A stretch of 64,000 nt of DNA from Acidobacteriaceae bacterium (GTDB lineage Bacteria; Acidobacteriota; Terriglobia; Bryobacterales; Bryobacteraceae). The stretch covers positions 1-64,000 of the forward strand of contig JAFATG010000126.1 in assembly GCA_019244055.1 (NCBI GenBank), given 5' to 3'. The position numbers and the translations under genes were made by a program. The notes below the pieces were generated by a model that saw only the letters and a program-made list of their open reading frames with translations, was not told the origin of the DNA and ran no database searches. Shown one piece after another: positions 37,056 through 45,908 of the stretch. The stretch's first letter is position 1. The number at the start of each line of letters is the position of its first letter.

Positions 37056-38939
37056 ATGCAGAAAAAGTATGACGTAGTGGTGGTCGGTGCCGGGCACGCC
37101 GGCTGCGAGGCGGCTCGCGCCTGTGCGCGTCTGGGCCTTCCGACCGCCATGGTCACGATGAACATTGACCTGATTGCCCAAATGTCCTGCAATCCCGCAA
37201 TCGGCGGGATCGCGAAGGGCCACTTGGTCCGTGAGATCGACGCGCTCGGAGGAGTGATGGGGCAGCTCACTGACGCGGTGGGTATTCAGTTCCGCCTTCT
37301 GAATACCAGCCGGGGACCGGCAGTCTGGTCGCCACGGGCACAGTGCGACAAGAAGCAGTACCGGATTCGCATGCGCGAGTGGCTCGAACAGGAGCCGAAT
37401 CTCAGAATCCTGCAGGCGGAAGTGGGCGAACTGCTATTTGGGCCCAGCGATGAATCCTCTGAACACCGACGAATCGCCGGAGTACGGCTGAAGGACGGGC
37501 GCGATCTGCTCACCCGAGCGGTCGTCGTCACGACCGGCACATTTCTTAACGGTTTAGCGCACGTCGGCGAGCAGAAGTATGCCTGCGGTCGGAACGGCGA
37601 AGCGCCTTCTAATACGCTTGGCGGCCAATTACGAACGCTTGGTTTGCAGTGGACGCGCCTGAAAACCGGAACGCCGCCTCGCCTTGACGGTCGAACCATT
37701 GATTGGTCGAAATTCGAGTTGCAGCCCGGTGACCCCGTCCCGACGCCCTTTTCATTCTTGACCGAACGAATCGATCGTGAGCAGATCTGTTGCCATCTGG
37801 GCTACACAACCGACGAGACGCACCGGATTCTGAGCGAAAGCATCGCGCGATCGCCGCTCTATAGCGGCCAAATTGAAGGTGTCGGACCACGTTACTGCCC
37901 TTCTATCGAAGACAAGATCGTCAAATTTCCCGATAAGCGCCGGCACCAGATTTTTCTGGAGCCGGAAGGCCTGGATACGCACGAAATCTACATGAACGGT
38001 ATGTCTACCAGCATGCCGATCGACGTCCAGACCGCAATGGTGGCGTCCATTGCGGGATTGGAGACCGCTGAGATGATCCGGCCCGGCTACGCCATTGAAT
38101 ATGATGCCGTCGATCCACGCGAATTGACGCACTCACTGGAAGCGAAGGCCATCGAAGGGCTCTTTCTAGCGGGGCAGATCAATGGAACCTCCGGGTATGA
38201 GGAGGCAGGCTGCCAGGGCCTCATCGCCGGGCTGAATGCAGCCGCGAAGGTGAGAGGCGAACGTTGCTTTAGCATCGGGCGCAGCGGCGGATATACAGGG
38301 ATTCTGATCGACGACCTGGTGAGTAAAGGAGCGGACGAGCCGTACCGGATGTTTACCTCGCGAGCAGAGTTCCGCCTGCATTTGCGCATCGATAATGCCG
38401 ACGAGCGATTAACCCCGCTTGGGAGGCGAGTCGGCCTCGTCAGCGAAGAGCGTTGGGCGAAATTTGCCCGGAAACAGGACCAGAAGGGACGAATTCTGGC
38501 CCTGCTGGATACGACAAGAGCGAGCGCCGTGCCCGAGCTGCTTGGGTTGGATGCGGCCAGCGACAACCCAACGTTAGCCGTCTGGCTGCGGCGGCCGGAA
38601 GCCAGTATCTCCCGGCTAGAGAGCTGGGTCGAGGGCCGGTTGGGACAGCCGCTCGCGCATGGCGTTCTCACAACGATCGAAACGGAATTGAAATATGCCG
38701 GCTACATTGCCCAGCAAGAGCGTCAAATTCAGGAGTTGGCCGATGCTGAGGGCCGGCGAATCCCTGCAGACTTCGCGTATCAAGGCATTCCTGGGCTTTC
38801 GCTCGAGGTCCAGCAGAAACTGAGCCGGGTTCGACCCGCCACCTTGGGCCAAGCAGGGCGCATTCCCGGCGTTACACCAGCCGCCGTCGCGGTTTTGGAT
38901 GTGTATTTGAGTCTGGGAGCCCGAGCCAGTCTGGTCTAA
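37056..38939 (+). CDS. mnmG: tRNA uridine-5-carboxymethylaminomethyl modification enzyme MnmG (GidA)
   Basis: A 627-aa FAD enzyme of standard length. The dinucleotide fold is [10 protein letters not shown] from residue 11; family signatures [21 protein letters not shown] and [20 protein letters not shown] (each in shortened view) and the C-terminal helical domain ([31 protein letters not shown]) are all present. With MnmE it installs the cmnm5 group on wobble uridine of several tRNAs. It precedes the parS-parA-parB region as in many origin-proximal loci; rsmG, commonly between mnmG and parA, is absent. Confidence 0.98.
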   Translation: MQKKYDVVVVGAGHAGCEAARACARLGLPTAMVTMNIDLIAQMSCNPAIGGIAKGHLVREIDALGGVMGQLTDAVGIQFRLLNTSRGPAVWSPRAQCDKKQYRIRMREWLEQEPNLRILQAEVGELLFGPSDESSEHRRIAGVRLKDGRDLLTRAVVVTTGTFLNGLAHVGEQKYACGRNGEAPSNTLGGQLRTLGLQWTRLKTGTPPRLDGRTIDWSKFELQPGDPVPTPFSFLTERIDREQICCHLGYTTDETHRILSESIARSPLYSGQIEGVGPRYCPSIEDKIVKFPDKRRHQIFLEPEGLDTHEIYMNGMSTSMPIDVQTAMVASIAGLETAEMIRPGYAIEYDAVDPRELTHSLEAKAIEGLFLAGQINGTSGYEEAGCQGLIAGLNAAAKVRGERCFSIGRSGGYTGILIDDLVSKGADEPYRMFTSRAEFRLHLRIDNADERLTPLGRRVGLVSEERWAKFARKQDQKGRILALLDTTRASAVPELLGLDAASDNPTLAVWLRRPEASISRLESWVEGRLGQPLAHGVLTTIETELKYAGYIAQQERQIQELADAEGRRIPADFAYQGIPGLSLEVQQKLSRVRPATLGQAGRIPGVTPAAVAVLDVYLSLGARASLV

Positions 38940-38943
38940 AACA

Positions 38944-38959
38944 GGTTTCACGTGGAACA
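38944..38959 (+). promoter_or_regulatory. parS site 1
   Basis: GGTTTCACGTGGAACA matches the bacterial parS consensus (TGTTTCACGTGAAACA and its TGTTCCACGTGGAACA variants) at nearly all positions with the central CACGTG. It sits just after the mnmG stop and ahead of parA. ParB would load here and spread with CTP. Confidence 0.9.
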
Positions 38960-38984
38960 TTGCGCTTTCAAAACTAAATGAAAA

Positions 38985-39000
38985 TGTTCCACGTGAAACG
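38985..39000 (-). promoter_or_regulatory. parS site 2, inverted relative to site 1
   Basis: TGTTCCACGTGAAACG is the reverse complement of site 1 at 15 of 16 positions, 25 bases further on. Two inverted parS sites in the leader of parAB point to chromosomal partition nucleation and possibly ParB-mediated repression of the parA promoter. Confidence 0.9.
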
Positions 39001-39020
39001 TGTTAGGATGAACCTCAATA

Positions 39021-39818
39021 TTGGCCCACATAATTGCGGTAGCTAATCAGAAGGGCGGGGTAGGCAAGACCACCACTGCCATTAATCTTGCGGCGGGATT
39101 GGCGGCCTCGGAACTCCGAGTGCTCCTGATTGACTCCGATCCCCAGGGAAATTCGACCAGCGGTGTCGGAATCGAGAAAACCGCCGACCGGAAGACGCTC
39201 TACGACATTCTGCTCCGGCAAGCGCACTTGGAAGAAGCCATCGCTCAAACAGAGTTCGAAGGGCTCTCCGTCGTGCCAGCCGATCAAAATCTCATCGCTA
39301 CAAATCTGGATCTAGTGGATGCCGACCGGCGCGAGGACCGCCTTCGCTCCGCCCTCGAACCCATCAAAAACCACTTTGACTACATTTTGATCGATTGTCC
39401 GCCTGCCCTCGACCTCCTGACGTTGAACGCCCTTGTCGCGGCGGACTCGGTTCTGGTCCCCATCCAATGCGAGTTCTTCGCTCTGGAGGGGATTTCGCAG
39501 CTCGTGGACACGATCGACCGCGTTAAAGCTGCCTTCAATCCCCGCTTACGAGTGGAAGGCGTTCTGCTGACCATGTATGACGACCGGATGAACCTCACGC
39601 GTCAGGTCGAATCGGATCTGCGCGAGTTCTTCGGCAGCGAAGTCTTCAAAACCGTGATCCCCCGCAGTGTTCGTTTGGCAGAGGCGCCTAGTTTCGGAAA
39701 AACCATCCTGGCCTACGACCCGCGATCCCGCGGTGCCGAGGCGTATATCCAGCTCGCAAAGGAGATCCTGAGCCATGAGCAAAGAGCCCGATCGGAAGCC
39801 GCGAAAAGCGCTCGGTAG
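39021..39818 (+). CDS. parA: Chromosome partitioning ATPase ParA (Soj)
   Basis: A 265-aa ParA/Soj protein beginning at TTG 39021 (AHIIAVANQKGGVGKTTT). Deviant Walker A KGGVGKTT is at 11-18, Walker A' and B-like DSDPQGNSTSG and DYILIDCPPALDLLTLNAL follow, and EFFALEGISQL marks the Soj group. It forms an ATP-dependent DNA-bound dimer that moves ParB-parS complexes. Its end overlaps parB by 44 bases, so the pair is translationally coupled. The two parS sites lie directly upstream. The short N-terminus without HTH is the chromosomal type. Confidence 0.97.
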   Translation: MAHIIAVANQKGGVGKTTTAINLAAGLAASELRVLLIDSDPQGNSTSGVGIEKTADRKTLYDILLRQAHLEEAIAQTEFEGLSVVPADQNLIATNLDLVDADRREDRLRSALEPIKNHFDYILIDCPPALDLLTLNALVAADSVLVPIQCEFFALEGISQLVDTIDRVKAAFNPRLRVEGVLLTMYDDRMNLTRQVESDLREFFGSEVFKTVIPRSVRLAEAPSFGKTILAYDPRSRGAEAYIQLAKEILSHEQRARSEAAKSAR

Positions 39819-40731
39819 AGGTATCCACACCCTCCTTCCGCACCGCCCCCCGCCTGCCGACCACGCCCTCTCGGTAGTCCCTATGCCGAGCCCGGCTGAA
39901 AAACCCGCCGTGCCGGAGCATTTCGAAGAGTTCCAGAGCATTGCGCTCGATCAGATCGAGCCGGGCGAGCAGCAGCCACGAACCCATTTCGACGACGCCA
40001 AGCTGGAGGAATTAGCGCAATCGATCCGCGCCAATGGCGTGATTCAACCTATCACCGTCATCAAATCTGACACGGGCAAGTACCGCATTGTGGCGGGAGA
40101 GCGGCGCTGGCGGGCCGCGCAACTAGCTGGGTTGAAAGAGATTCCCGCGCTGGTGCGAGCCGTCGATCCCCGGCATTTCCTCGAGTTAGCCTTGGTCGAA
40201 AATCTACAGCGCGAAGACCTGAACGCAATCGAAATCGCCGAGGCATTCTATACCCTCGCAACGGAACTACAGCTGAGCCACGACGAGATCGCGCGGCGCA
40301 CCGGAAAAGACCGCTCTACGGTTACGAATTTTATTCGCCTTCTGCGCTTGGCGGCGCCAGTAAAGGAGATGCTCCTCTCAGGCGCAATCAGCATGGGCCA
40401 CGCTCGCGCTGTCGTAAATCTACTAGGGGACGATCAGGTACATATTTGCCAACAGATTACTCGGAATCAGCTCTCGGTGCGGCAAACGGAAAAGCTCGCC
40501 AATGACCTCGTCGAACAGAAGGCAGCAGGAACGTGGCAGGAAGCGAAATCAGCGTCAGCTAATCCAAAGCCACTAGATCCGAACATCCGCGCAGCATTGG
40601 ATGAGATGGCGATGGCGCTCGGAACCAAAGTTCGTTTGGTACCAAAATCCAAGGCAGCGGGACGTCTGGAGATCGAATACTACTCGCAAGACGACCTGGA
40701 CCGCATCTACTCGGTCATCGTCAAGCAGTGA
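39775..40731 (+). CDS. parB: Chromosome partitioning protein ParB (Spo0J), CTP-dependent clamp
   Basis: A 318-aa ParB. The N-terminus has the ParA-stimulating motif KALGRGIHTLL (10-20). The ParB/Srx CTPase domain follows (about 55-150) with GERRWRAAQL at 108 and ENLQREDLN near 143. The HTH (LSHDEIARRTGKDRSTVTNFIRLLRL in pieces, about 165-195) reads parS, and the C-terminal dimerisation part ends in IEYYSQDDLDRIYSVI. It is encoded in a frame overlapping parA. Together with the upstream parS pair this forms a full chromosome-segregation module. Confidence 0.97.
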   Translation: MSKEPDRKPRKALGRGIHTLLPHRPPPADHALSVVPMPSPAEKPAVPEHFEEFQSIALDQIEPGEQQPRTHFDDAKLEELAQSIRANGVIQPITVIKSDTGKYRIVAGERRWRAAQLAGLKEIPALVRAVDPRHFLELALVENLQREDLNAIEIAEAFYTLATELQLSHDEIARRTGKDRSTVTNFIRLLRLAAPVKEMLLSGAISMGHARAVVNLLGDDQVHICQQITRNQLSVRQTEKLANDLVEQKAAGTWQEAKSASANPKPLDPNIRAALDEMAMALGTKVRLVPKSKAAGRLEIEYYSQDDLDRIYSVIVKQ

Positions 40732-40751
40732 TACCCTGGGATGGCGACTCT

Positions 40752-40828
40752 GCCGGTGTAGCTCAGGTGGTTAGAGCGACGGTCTCATAATCCGTAGGTC
40801 GCAGGTTCAACTCCTGCCGCCGGCACCA
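40752..40828 (+). tRNA. tRNA-Met (CAT anticodon, elongator type)
   Basis: Cloverleaf of 77 nt: acceptor GCCGGTG/CGCCGGC (one T-G), D stem GCTC/GAGC, anticodon loop CTCATAA (anticodon CAT) with stem ACGGT/TCCGT that has a T-T mismatch next to the loop, T stem GCAGG/CCTGC, A discriminator and encoded CCA. The TAGCTCA opening and short D loop fit the elongator rather than initiator class; an Ile-CAT (lysidine) identity cannot be excluded. Confidence 0.92.
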
Positions 40829-40857
40829 AAATCTCCCTCTGCCTCGGTTTCCAGCCC

Positions 40858-41572
40858 TCAGAAAAAATTCTTCGCCAGCAAAATGTCGCTCGACGAATGA
40901 TCCACTTGGTTAAAAAGAAATTCACGTCCATCCCGAGTGACGCTAAGTCCGGAGTCTCCGAATGGCGGCTGGGTCGAAATCATGGCGAGCAGGCCGATGT
41001 TTCCAGACGCCAGCGAGTAGCGCTCGAGTGCGCTCCGGCCTGACGCTTCCGGCTCAAGGAAGTAAATACTATTGCGATCGAGCGTCCAGTAGCCCCAGTA
41101 TTCGCGCGAAGCCCCGAGGTAACGCGGCGAAGCTCGCCGGTTTTCACGGACTTGATGTAAAGGTGTGCGGCGCTTTCGTTCTCTTTATTCCAGATGAAAG
41201 CGATCCAGCTGCCGTCTGGGGAAAACTTCGGCTCGTACTCACCTCCCGGATAAGTTGTGAACGGAAAGATCCGCGATTCGAGTGCGCCACGCGATCTAAC
41301 GGCCGTCATTCTATAAATGACTGCGGCTGCCGTGAGTAAGATGAGTAACAAAGCACCGATCATCCCATAATGTCAACCGGAAGAGCTGGCTTGATCGGCC
41401 ATTGTCTGGAGTGTTTGCCGTTTCCGCGAGGATGCCGCGGGAACCGCCTTGCCAGCTATCTAACTCCGATTTATGCGCATAAACCGAACTCAACTTCTGA
41501 TGGCGACGACGGTGGACCGGCAGACCTTCCGTTCTCTCCCATCGTTGGACGGTCCTGATGTCCCGCTTCAGA
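40858..41572 (-). pseudogene. Decayed HTH-TM-PD40 propeller protein
   Basis: Pieces of one protein lie in order on the minus strand in different frames: RTVQRWERTEGLPVHRRRHQ with SSVYAHKSELDSW (about 41560-41430), a TM helix and first propeller blade (ALLLILLTAAAVIYR, PKFSPDGSWIAFIWN, 41363-41115), then YWGYWTLDRNSIYFLEP and GLSVTRDGREFLFNQVD ending in LLAKNFF-stop at 40858. Intact relatives, frequent in Solibacteres, carry the HTH, a membrane helix and a six-blade PD40 propeller of several hundred residues; most blades are missing here. Frameshifts plus internal deletion make it non-functional. Confidence 0.72.
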
Positions 41573-41702
41573 ATACAAGGTACTTAGGCCTTAACAGCGG
41601 CAAAGAGCGACAAAGCTAACAAGCCGCAGTTTTTCGCTTTTATTTTGTGCGGCTTCGGTGGAATCTTGCACGTAGGGTTAACAGAAGCGAATCCACACAT
41701 AA

Positions 41703-41746
41703 CACGGCGGCCTGGGGGCGGTAGCGGAGGCCGGCCTCCCGCCGTG
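41703..41746 (-). terminator. G+C-rich hairpin after the propeller gene
   Basis: CACGGCGG (41703-41710) and CCGCCGTG (41739-41746) are perfect inverted repeats that enclose the 14-bp palindrome GGAGGCCGGCCTCC (41726-41739). The structure lies directly past the stop of the minus-strand propeller gene. No T-tract follows, so it may protect or end the transcript only with help from Rho. Confidence 0.35.
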
Positions 41747-41758
41747 GCGCAGCAACAT

Positions 41759-44014
41759 CTAACGCAATACTACTTTCGCCAACCCAGCATTGTTAGCTGA
41801 ATCATAAACGCGGAAAACCAAGAGATGCTCGCCGGGGTGGAGGTGCGCGAGGTGCAGGTGGAACTGCTCCCGTGGAGAATCTGTGATACCGTCCACTGCT
41901 TCAATCGGCTGCCAGAGACCAGCATCGAGAGAGTACTCGCAAAGCCGCAGCGAGCTCGATTGATCGACTGCTTCCAGATCGATATCCAACGACTCACCGG
42001 TCCAGTGAGGCGCTCCTAACGTCACCACCGGCGGCGTGTTGTCGATCAACACGGGGCTGCTGACCAGCTCCGCGGTCTGTACGTATTGTGCAGCGTTCGA
42101 TGGAGCGTCGGAGGCGACTACACGAAAGAAATAACGTCCATCCGCGAATACGTCTGCATCGAGGAGGAGCGTGTTCTCGAACATGTGATTGCGAATAAGC
42201 TGCCATTGCGTTTGGTCCTCGGCGCGGAAATAGACGGAATAGACTAGCTTGTCGCCATCCGGATCGTCCGCTTGCCAGGAGATCTGGGTCTGTGTGGTCT
42301 GCAAGCGTGAGACATTCTGGGTCGTTGCCGTCGCAGTACTCGCGGCAGGCTGAGTGCCTGTATCGGTGACTGTAACAGAATAAGCGCCGGTGCTGGCTGA
42401 ACTCGACGATGGTGCCGACGTTTTCACGGGATTGCTGCTGACGATCGAGCTCACTGTAATGCTGTGCACTGAGGGAGGGTTGTTTTGCGGAAGAAACGAA
42501 ATGGTAACGTCATCGAGCATGGCCTTGCTGCCCGCGGGCCATTCGGCGCGCCATTGCACGAAGCGGGCAGGTGGACTGGAGATCAAGGCATTGGCCGGAT
42601 CTGTCAATGGAGACGACCAGTTGCTCCAGGTGCTGTCTGGACGGGCCGCGTTTCCGGAACGTGTGCGGAATAACACGCCGGAGCCCGTGCCGCGCCATTG
42701 CAGATGACCCCAATGCGCAACGCTGGTGGCATCATGAATTTGCGACTCGTAGAAGCCGGCCGCGCCGTCCCCCGCTGGTGAAAGCGCCATGACCCGGGCC
42801 GGATTGCTGAGAGCAGCTATCAGAAGGGCGCCGGTTTTCAGAAGACGGGTCGTTTCCCCGCTGCCAGGCTCCGAAATGAGAGTGGCGCGGCGGCCAGTAA
42901 GCCGGTAAATCCGGGCGTGATCGTCGGTCGAAAACAGAACGTTGTCCCCGTCGAGAGTCAGGTCGTATACGTTGTCGGTCGTCGAACTCCGCAGGGTTTC
43001 AATGACGCGCTCAGGCGTGATGCGATAAATAGCCGACTTTTCCACTCCACTCACTTCCACAACGGCCGTGTTAGAGGTCGCGGCGGAAGCGGAGGCGGAA
43101 GAACCGGCCGTCCGGCTCTGGTCGGAGGACGGCTTCACTTGCGCCTGTTCATCATCGGAAGGGACACCGTTCTCCTTCGCAGCGGTAACTGTGATCACGG
43201 TGGGCGCGCCTGCGACTACCGGGGCGGTATTCATAGTCGTGGCGGAAGCGGGGACGGCGGTACGGCTGGTAACCGCTCCTCCCATCGCTGCGGCGTAGAC
43301 AACTCCGTTTGGATCCACCGCTATCGCGCGAATCTCGGGCAGTGTCGAGTCGTAGAGAATCGTGCCCTGATCACGCCCCGAGATCTCATACAGAATGCCG
43401 TTGGGATCTGTTCCGGCATAGAGGTGCCCATTGGGTCCAACCGCGAGAGCTGTGACATTGGTCTGGCCAGTGTCGTAGAACAGGGTGACCTGGCCGGAGG
43501 GCTGGACTTCATATATGCGTCCTGGCTCGCCGGTCGCAACGTACATGCCACCGCTTGCGCAGGGTTCGAGTGCCCAGATGTAATGCGTGGGAGCATGCCA
43601 GACCTCTTTCATGGCCCCTGCCTCCATTCGATAAACACTGCCGCTGGGAGAGGATCCGGCCCAGAGCGCGCCGCTTCGATCAAATGCAATCGCGAAGATT
43701 TCCGATTGGGGAGCGGTCCAGATGACGGACGATTTGCCTTCCGATGTGATGCGAAAAATTTTGCCCTGATGGCCGCTTCCGGCGTAGACTGCGCCGTCGG
43801 GGCCGGCGGCAATGCTCCATCCGGCGGGTTGATTGAGAGCCGCGTCCCACCGTATGGATGGTCCGGGCTGCAGTATGCCATCGGCGCTCAGTGAAAGTCC
43901 GGACAGCCGGCCTTTGAGAAACTCGCCGACGCCGGCCACTTCCCAGGCGGTGCTGGTGGCGCCAGAAAGAGAGCCTGCCATCGCCATCAGGGCGAATACG
44001 AATCGTCGAATCAC
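41759..44014 (-). CDS. Secreted beta-propeller protein, unknown function (751 aa)
   Basis: Exported protein with signal peptide (FVFALMAMAGSLSGA). Residues about 40-400 form a two-part NHL/PQQ-like propeller with repeats of the type 'GPDGAVYAGSGHQGKIFRI', 'DRSGALWAGSSPSGSVYRM', 'GPNGHLYAGTDPNGILYEI'. A low-complexity Thr/Ala/Ser linker interrupts at about 260-320. The C-terminal third contains Ig/FN3-like parts (QISWQADDPDGDKLVYSVYF, FFRVVASDAPSN). No enzyme residue is recognised. Its start overlaps the stop of the S55 protease gene in ATGA, so the two are translated together. It may be a substrate or sensor partner of that protease (inference). Confidence 0.85.
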   Translation of the reverse strand: MIRRFVFALMAMAGSLSGATSTAWEVAGVGEFLKGRLSGLSLSADGILQPGPSIRWDAALNQPAGWSIAAGPDGAVYAGSGHQGKIFRITSEGKSSVIWTAPQSEIFAIAFDRSGALWAGSSPSGSVYRMEAGAMKEVWHAPTHYIWALEPCASGGMYVATGEPGRIYEVQPSGQVTLFYDTGQTNVTALAVGPNGHLYAGTDPNGILYEISGRDQGTILYDSTLPEIRAIAVDPNGVVYAAAMGGAVTSRTAVPASATTMNTAPVVAGAPTVITVTAAKENGVPSDDEQAQVKPSSDQSRTAGSSASASAATSNTAVVEVSGVEKSAIYRITPERVIETLRSSTTDNVYDLTLDGDNVLFSTDDHARIYRLTGRRATLISEPGSGETTRLLKTGALLIAALSNPARVMALSPAGDGAAGFYESQIHDATSVAHWGHLQWRGTGSGVLFRTRSGNAARPDSTWSNWSSPLTDPANALISSPPARFVQWRAEWPAGSKAMLDDVTISFLPQNNPPSVHSITVSSIVSSNPVKTSAPSSSSASTGAYSVTVTDTGTQPAASTATATTQNVSRLQTTQTQISWQADDPDGDKLVYSVYFRAEDQTQWQLIRNHMFENTLLLDADVFADGRYFFRVVASDAPSNAAQYVQTAELVSSPVLIDNTPPVVTLGAPHWTGESLDIDLEAVDQSSSLRLCEYSLDAGLWQPIEAVDGITDSPREQFHLHLAHLHPGEHLLVFRVYDSANNAGLAKVVLR

Positions 44015-45852
44015 TCTTTCACTTCTACCTGAACAGTTTTTGCGCCGGTGACGACATAACCCGCGAGTGGAAGAGTAATTTCCTGAACCTGCGAACCTCG
44101 CGTGACCGTAAGCGCAGCGTTGCTGGTCACCGAGGATGATGGATCAGCGAGAACAAGGGCGATGGAGGGCGGAGGATCTGTCAGTTCGCCTCCCGGAAGT
44201 GCGCCCGCTACCGTGAAGGATGGTTCCTGGCGCCAAACGCGGACATAGAGAGACTCACTCCGGCGAAAGGCATTGATGGCTTCGATGAGCTGTGCGGGAT
44301 TCTGCAGAGCGGATTGGGTCAAACCGGCGAACTCAGGGAAGTTCAGCGTATTGGCATCGCTCACCGTGAAGTTGAGCGGTCCTTGAGGCGCGCCGACAGG
44401 TACGCGGAAGGTGGTCGTCTTGGTTAACTCGAAGCCGTTCTCCCCTTGCAGAAGAGCCGAGATTTCGACCGGATCGCCGGGCCGGACTTCGTGGGTAGAT
44501 GTCCACGCCTGGGCTACACGAAGCTGGCGCTTGACTTCCGAAGTATCAAGCTGAAACGACATATTCTTCAGGTGGAGATCCTTGAAACCGCCCCCGAGGA
44601 CAAAACCGAGAGCGACGACGGCATCAGCCGAAACCTGCTGTGCAATTCCGCTGTCGCTCACAAAGCTGTCCTGAATAATCAGGTCGGGCAAGCCGTCTTC
44701 GAATTGGACGCGGCCTTCGAGGCGAATAGTCCCTGCGCCGAGCGTGCGTTCCGTCGCATCAACAACTGAGAACAGTGCCAGTTGCGTGATGAACGGAGTA
44801 AGAAGCCGGCTATTGATCACGCGAAAGCGATAGTCATGTATGTTAGTGGAACTCGAACGCACAAGAACCGAGAGCGGCACGGTGTGGGCAGCGCGGCCGA
44901 TCTCGCCCGAAATAGCGGTGGCGCGATCGCTGAGGATGGTGCCGATCCATTGGCGCGGAGCCGAAACTTTAAAGGATGTCGTAAGGTTCGGGACGACTGT
45001 GATCACTTCGGAACGTGCAAACGGTAACTCAATAGAGCCGGCGTCGAGAAAACGATGCCCGAAGGCGTAAACGCGATTGTGGTCGACGTAGGTAACTGTG
45101 CCGTCGGCGTTAACGTTCATGTCCCCACTTAATAAACCGACGCTGATCATGGAGCCGGGCACGACCGTTCCCGAGTATTGCTGAGACGGCGGCGTTCCGC
45201 TCGACACTCCCTGTTGTGGCTCAAAGCCGAGCCGGCGGAACTCCGGTGCAAACGTCTGGATGGCTGAGCTTGTGAAACCTGAGAGCGAAAGAGGAGTCAA
45301 AATCTCACTCAGGTTCCCGAGCGACGAGCGAACGGAACTGGATTCTGCCGCGGAAAGACCAGGGCCGCGGCCGCGCCACAGCATGGAATACTCCGCGTGA
45401 TGATTCTCGACAAATGTTTCTATCGAGCCAGATGCCGGTCTGACGCTGAAATTGGCGTCGGCAATCATCGCTTCAATCGGCTGAATGCCGGCGATCGGCT
45501 CTTTCGAAAATGGGAAACCGAGCGCGATCGCGCCGAGCAGTTTGCCATCGATATAGACGGGACTTCCACTCATACCTTGCATCACGCCCGTCTCGGCCAA
45601 AGAAGCGCCGCTGAGTCTGGCGAGGATGATGGATTGTTTTGGAGCCATATTTTCGAGGACTCCGAGGATTTCGACCTGGAACTCTTCAATGCGGTTGCCC
45701 TGGAAGATCGTACGGCCGACGCCATGGAGGCCGGGGCGAACATCGCGGAGTGGGAAGAAGTTCTGAGCCTTGCCGGAGCGGAACAGAAGCAGTAGCAGCA
45801 GAGGCGGAAGCGCCAGGCGAGAAAGCGATTTCCGCGTCATCAAAAATTTCAT
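44011..45852 (-). CDS. SpoIVB-like peptidase S55 family protein
   Basis: A 613-aa exported protein with signal peptide (LALPPLLLLLLFRSGKA). Residues about 35-340 form the S55 domain: FFPLRDVRPGLHGVGRTIFQG, QGMSGSPVYIDGKLLGAIA with the catalytic-serine motif GMSGSP at 93-98, and YVDHNRVYAFGHRFLDAGSIELPF (shortened) with the His region. SpoIVB of Bacillus is a serine protease that signals across membranes in sporulation; this organism shows no sporulation genes, so the homologue must serve another regulated-proteolysis task. The C-terminal 250 residues are beta-rich and unknown. It lies between the kinase and propeller genes. Confidence 0.88.
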   Translation of the reverse strand: MKFLMTRKSLSRLALPPLLLLLLFRSGKAQNFFPLRDVRPGLHGVGRTIFQGNRIEEFQVEILGVLENMAPKQSIILARLSGASLAETGVMQGMSGSPVYIDGKLLGAIALGFPFSKEPIAGIQPIEAMIADANFSVRPASGSIETFVENHHAEYSMLWRGRGPGLSAAESSSVRSSLGNLSEILTPLSLSGFTSSAIQTFAPEFRRLGFEPQQGVSSGTPPSQQYSGTVVPGSMISVGLLSGDMNVNADGTVTYVDHNRVYAFGHRFLDAGSIELPFARSEVITVVPNLTTSFKVSAPRQWIGTILSDRATAISGEIGRAAHTVPLSVLVRSSSTNIHDYRFRVINSRLLTPFITQLALFSVVDATERTLGAGTIRLEGRVQFEDGLPDLIIQDSFVSDSGIAQQVSADAVVALGFVLGGGFKDLHLKNMSFQLDTSEVKRQLRVAQAWTSTHEVRPGDPVEISALLQGENGFELTKTTTFRVPVGAPQGPLNFTVSDANTLNFPEFAGLTQSALQNPAQLIEAINAFRRSESLYVRVWRQEPSFTVAGALPGGELTDPPPSIALVLADPSSSVTSNAALTVTRGSQVQEITLPLAGYVVTGAKTVQVEVKE

Positions 45853-45908
45853 TATCCACGATGCACGCAGGCTACTTGCATCTCGACCGTGCTAACCCGA
45901 ACAGAATT

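Noticed and set aside
37056-40731. Plasmid partition locus
   Set aside because: mnmG upstream, consensus chromosomal parS sites and short Soj-type ParA point to the chromosome, not a plasmid.
42917-43894. 325-aa plus-strand ORF opposite the propeller gene
   Set aside because: Gly/Arg-rich antisense shadow; the minus strand has signal peptide and propeller repeats.
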